Origin: Clostridia bacterium
Lineage (GTDB): Bacteria > Bacillota > Clostridia > Oscillospirales > CAG-272
NCBI GenBank assembly: GCA_900769475.1
Contig: CAAGGQ010000126.1
Span: 1 to 16,130 of the forward strand
Direction: 5' to 3'
DNA length: 16,130 nucleotides
Shown here piece by piece: positions 15,277 through 16,130 of the stretch. Below the pieces are notes generated by a model. It did not search any database. It saw only the letters and a list, made by a program, of their open reading frames with translations, and was not told the origin of the DNA. The position numbers were made by a program, and so were the translations under genes. Positions within the stretch are counted from its first letter, which is position 1. The number at the start of each line of letters is the position of its first letter.

Positions 15277-15390
15277 GGGGTTTTTGAAAATTTCTCAAAA
15301 TTTTTTTTCGATTTTTTATTCTTTTTTTCATTCTAATGAGAGAATGATAAAAAAACAAAAAAAAGAGCCTCTTTTTTTCAAAAAAAGGGC
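15277..15390. other. A/T-tract region between divergent promoters; no gene seen
   Basis: The gap from mraZ to the repressor gene (15143-15467) exceeds 300 bases. Its flanks hold the mraZ leader and promoter, and the repressor promoter and operators. The middle part is almost pure A/T, with many A and T tracts. It includes a hairpin TCATTCT/AGAATGA (15328-15347) and the odd palindrome C-T7-C-A7-G near 15371-15387. Neither hairpin has terminator form toward a gene. Intrinsic curvature or UP-element activity is plausible. Confidence 0.5.
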
Positions 15391-15419
15391 TTGACAAACC
15401 GGTCTATTCGTGATAGACT
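15391..15419 (+). promoter_or_regulatory. Predicted promoter of the BlaI-type repressor gene
   Basis: A perfect -35 TTGACA (15391-15396), 17 nt, then -10 TAGACT (15414-15419) with an extended TGA just before it. The predicted start is near 15426. The -10 is inside the first operator, so bound repressor should block RNA polymerase. Confidence 0.75.
15401..15419. promoter_or_regulatory. Predicted BlaI-type operator O1
   Basis: GGTCTAT-TCGTG-ATAGACT is a 7-bp inverted repeat with a 5-nt centre and one mismatch at the outer position. It covers the spacer and -10 of the repressor promoter. Its match to O2 and its position next to a BlaI-family gene support autoregulation. Confidence 0.75.
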
Positions 15420-15429
15420 AACAGCGGAA

Positions 15430-15448
15430 GGTCTATGGCAAATAGACC
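15430..15448. promoter_or_regulatory. Predicted BlaI-type operator O2
   Basis: GGTCTAT-GGCAA-ATAGACC is a perfect 7-bp inverted repeat with a 5-nt centre, just downstream of the predicted start site. Its centre is 29 bp from that of O1. It overlaps the in-frame ATG at 15435, arguing that translation really starts later. Confidence 0.75.
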
Positions 15449-15467
15449 AAGGAAGGAGATCTGGGAG

Positions 15468-15827
15468 ATGGAGTTAAAATTAGGAGCCGTGGAGGCACGG
15501 TTTGCCGATCTGATCTGGCAACACGCCCCCCTTTCCTCGGGAGAGCTGGTCAAGCTTTGCGAGGCCGAGCTGGACTGGAAAAAATCCACTACGTATACCG
15601 TATTAAAGAAGCTTTGTGAGCGAGGTCTGTTTGAAAACCGCAACGGCACCGTGATCGCGCGCATGGAGCGGGAGGAGTTTTACGCTCTGCAAAGCGAGCA
15701 ATTTGTGGAGGAGGCCTTTGACGGCTCCCTGCCCGCCTTTTTGGCCGCCTTTACCCAACGCAAAAAGCTCTCCCCCAAGGAGGTTGCAGAGATCCGCCGT
15801 ATGATCGATTCGTACAAGGAGGACTAA
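15468..15827 (+). CDS. BlaI/MecI/CopY-family transcriptional repressor
   Basis: The 119-residue protein is a dimeric winged-helix repressor of the type that controls beta-lactamase or PBP genes and is cleaved after the BlaR1 partner senses a beta-lactam. The DNA-binding region includes LSSGELVKLCEAELDWKKST and TTYTVLKKLCERGLFENR (about 23-60), with the family's S-T-x-Y-T-x-L-K-K-L recognition helix and G-L-x-wing. The C-terminal helices form the dimerisation part. I chose ATG 15468 because AAGGAG lies 9 nt upstream. The ATG at 15435 sits in operator O2 with no ribosome binding site. It is followed 1 nt after its stop by the M56 sensor gene. The regulated target is not visible and need not be a beta-lactamase. 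Confidence 0.9.
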   Translation: MELKLGAVEARFADLIWQHAPLSSGELVKLCEAELDWKKSTTYTVLKKLCERGLFENRNGTVIARMEREEFYALQSEQFVEEAFDGSLPAFLAAFTQRKKLSPKEVAEIRRMIDSYKED

Positions 15828-15828
15828 C

Positions 15829-16130
15829 ATGGAAACCGTATTTTTAAAGATCTTCAATCTTGCCATTGTGGCGGGCTGGATGGTATGCGCCATTCTTTTG
15901 CTTCGCCTCCTGTTCAAAAAGGTTCCCCGCGCCATCACCGTGGCCCTTTGGGCCTTGGTGGGATTGCGTCTGCTCTTCCCCTTTTCCATGGAAAGCATTT
16001 GGAGCCTGATCCCCAGTGCCGAAACGGTGCCCGAGGAGATCCTGTTTGAAACGGCCCCCGCCATTCAAAGCGGAATCTCCTACGCCAACGATCTGGTCAA
16101 TCCCATTCTTTCCACCACCCTTGCCCCCTC
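15829..16130 (+). CDS. BlaR1/MecR1-family M56 peptidase sensor (partial, cut by right edge)
   Basis: Only about 100 N-terminal residues are present. They match the start of M56 antirepressor proteins: FLKIFNLAIVAGWMVCAILLLRLLFKK, then ITVALWALVGLRLLFPFSMESIWSLIPS, giving two membrane segments (about 7-25 and 36-52) and the common L-R-L-x-x-P-F-S-x-E-S pattern. The HExxH zinc motif and any penicillin-binding sensor domain lie beyond the edge, so sensing ability cannot be judged. ATG has AAGGAGG 6 nt upstream and is one base after the repressor stop. The pair therefore forms one operon under the two operators. Confidence 0.88.
   Translation, partial: METVFLKIFNLAIVAGWMVCAILLLRLLFKKVPRAITVALWALVGLRLLFPFSMESIWSLIPSAETVPEEILFETAPAIQSGISYANDLVNPILSTTLAP

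Noticed and set aside
15328..15347. Hairpin TCATTCT/AGAATGA as a terminator
   Set aside because: It is followed by A runs, not T runs, on both strands, and no gene ends near it.
15435..15467. Earlier ATG for the BlaI-type gene
   Set aside because: It lies within operator O2 and has no ribosome binding site. ATG 15468 has AAGGAG at 9 nt and matches the usual family start.

Overview
This window looks like chromosomal DNA of a Gram-positive anaerobe of class Clostridia, possibly Oscillospiraceae-like. The evidence is the clostridial dcw (division and cell wall) gene order, strong AAGGAGG-type ribosome binding sites, consensus TTGACA/TATAAT promoters in A/T-rich gaps, a PASTA-domain class B PBP next to rsmH, and a BlaI/BlaR1-type pair. 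The taxonomic call is inference. I see no sign of phage, IS element, tRNA, rRNA or CRISPR.

Left end (1-1460). A small membrane protein gene on the minus strand, cut by the left edge, diverges from holA (DNA polymerase III delta) on the plus strand. Both have recognisable promoters in their shared gap. holA converges with ftsZ, and one symmetrical hairpin at 1419-1452 probably terminates both.

Centre (1468-15142, all minus strand). This is a dcw cluster transcribed right to left: mraZ, rsmH, an FtsL/DivIC-like gene, a PASTA class B PBP (ftsI/spoVD type), murE, murF, mraY, a SEDS glycosyltransferase (ftsW), an unrecognised small membrane protein, murG and ftsQ. A strong terminator then follows, and ftsZ comes as a separate unit with its own apparent promoter. 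Gaps are short, murE and murF overlap by 4 nt, and the small membrane gene ends one base before murG. The block is therefore probably one operon of about 12.4 kb driven from a promoter at 15248-15276. The genes cover UDP-MurNAc-tripeptide formation (MurE), pentapeptide completion (MurF), lipid I and lipid II synthesis (MraY, MurG), septal polymerisation and crosslinking (FtsW and the PBP), and divisome scaffolding (FtsL-like, FtsQ, FtsZ). murC, murD and ftsA, common in such clusters, are absent here.

Right end (15143-16130). An A/T-rich divergent region separates mraZ from a BlaI/MecI-family repressor and an M56 (BlaR1/MecR1) sensor that runs off the right edge. Two clear 19-bp inverted repeats lie on the repressor promoter.

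The least ordinary signals are: a 10-bp-periodic TGG array in the mraZ leader that fits the known spacing of MraZ operators, enclosed by a 10-bp inverted repeat; a BlaI-like half-site pair over the mraZ -10; an FtsL-like protein with a cytoplasmic N-terminal region of about 170 residues; a non-canonical FtsZ C-terminal peptide; and the unknown small membrane protein between ftsW and murG. I found no wholly new multi-gene system. This is core division machinery with unusual details.
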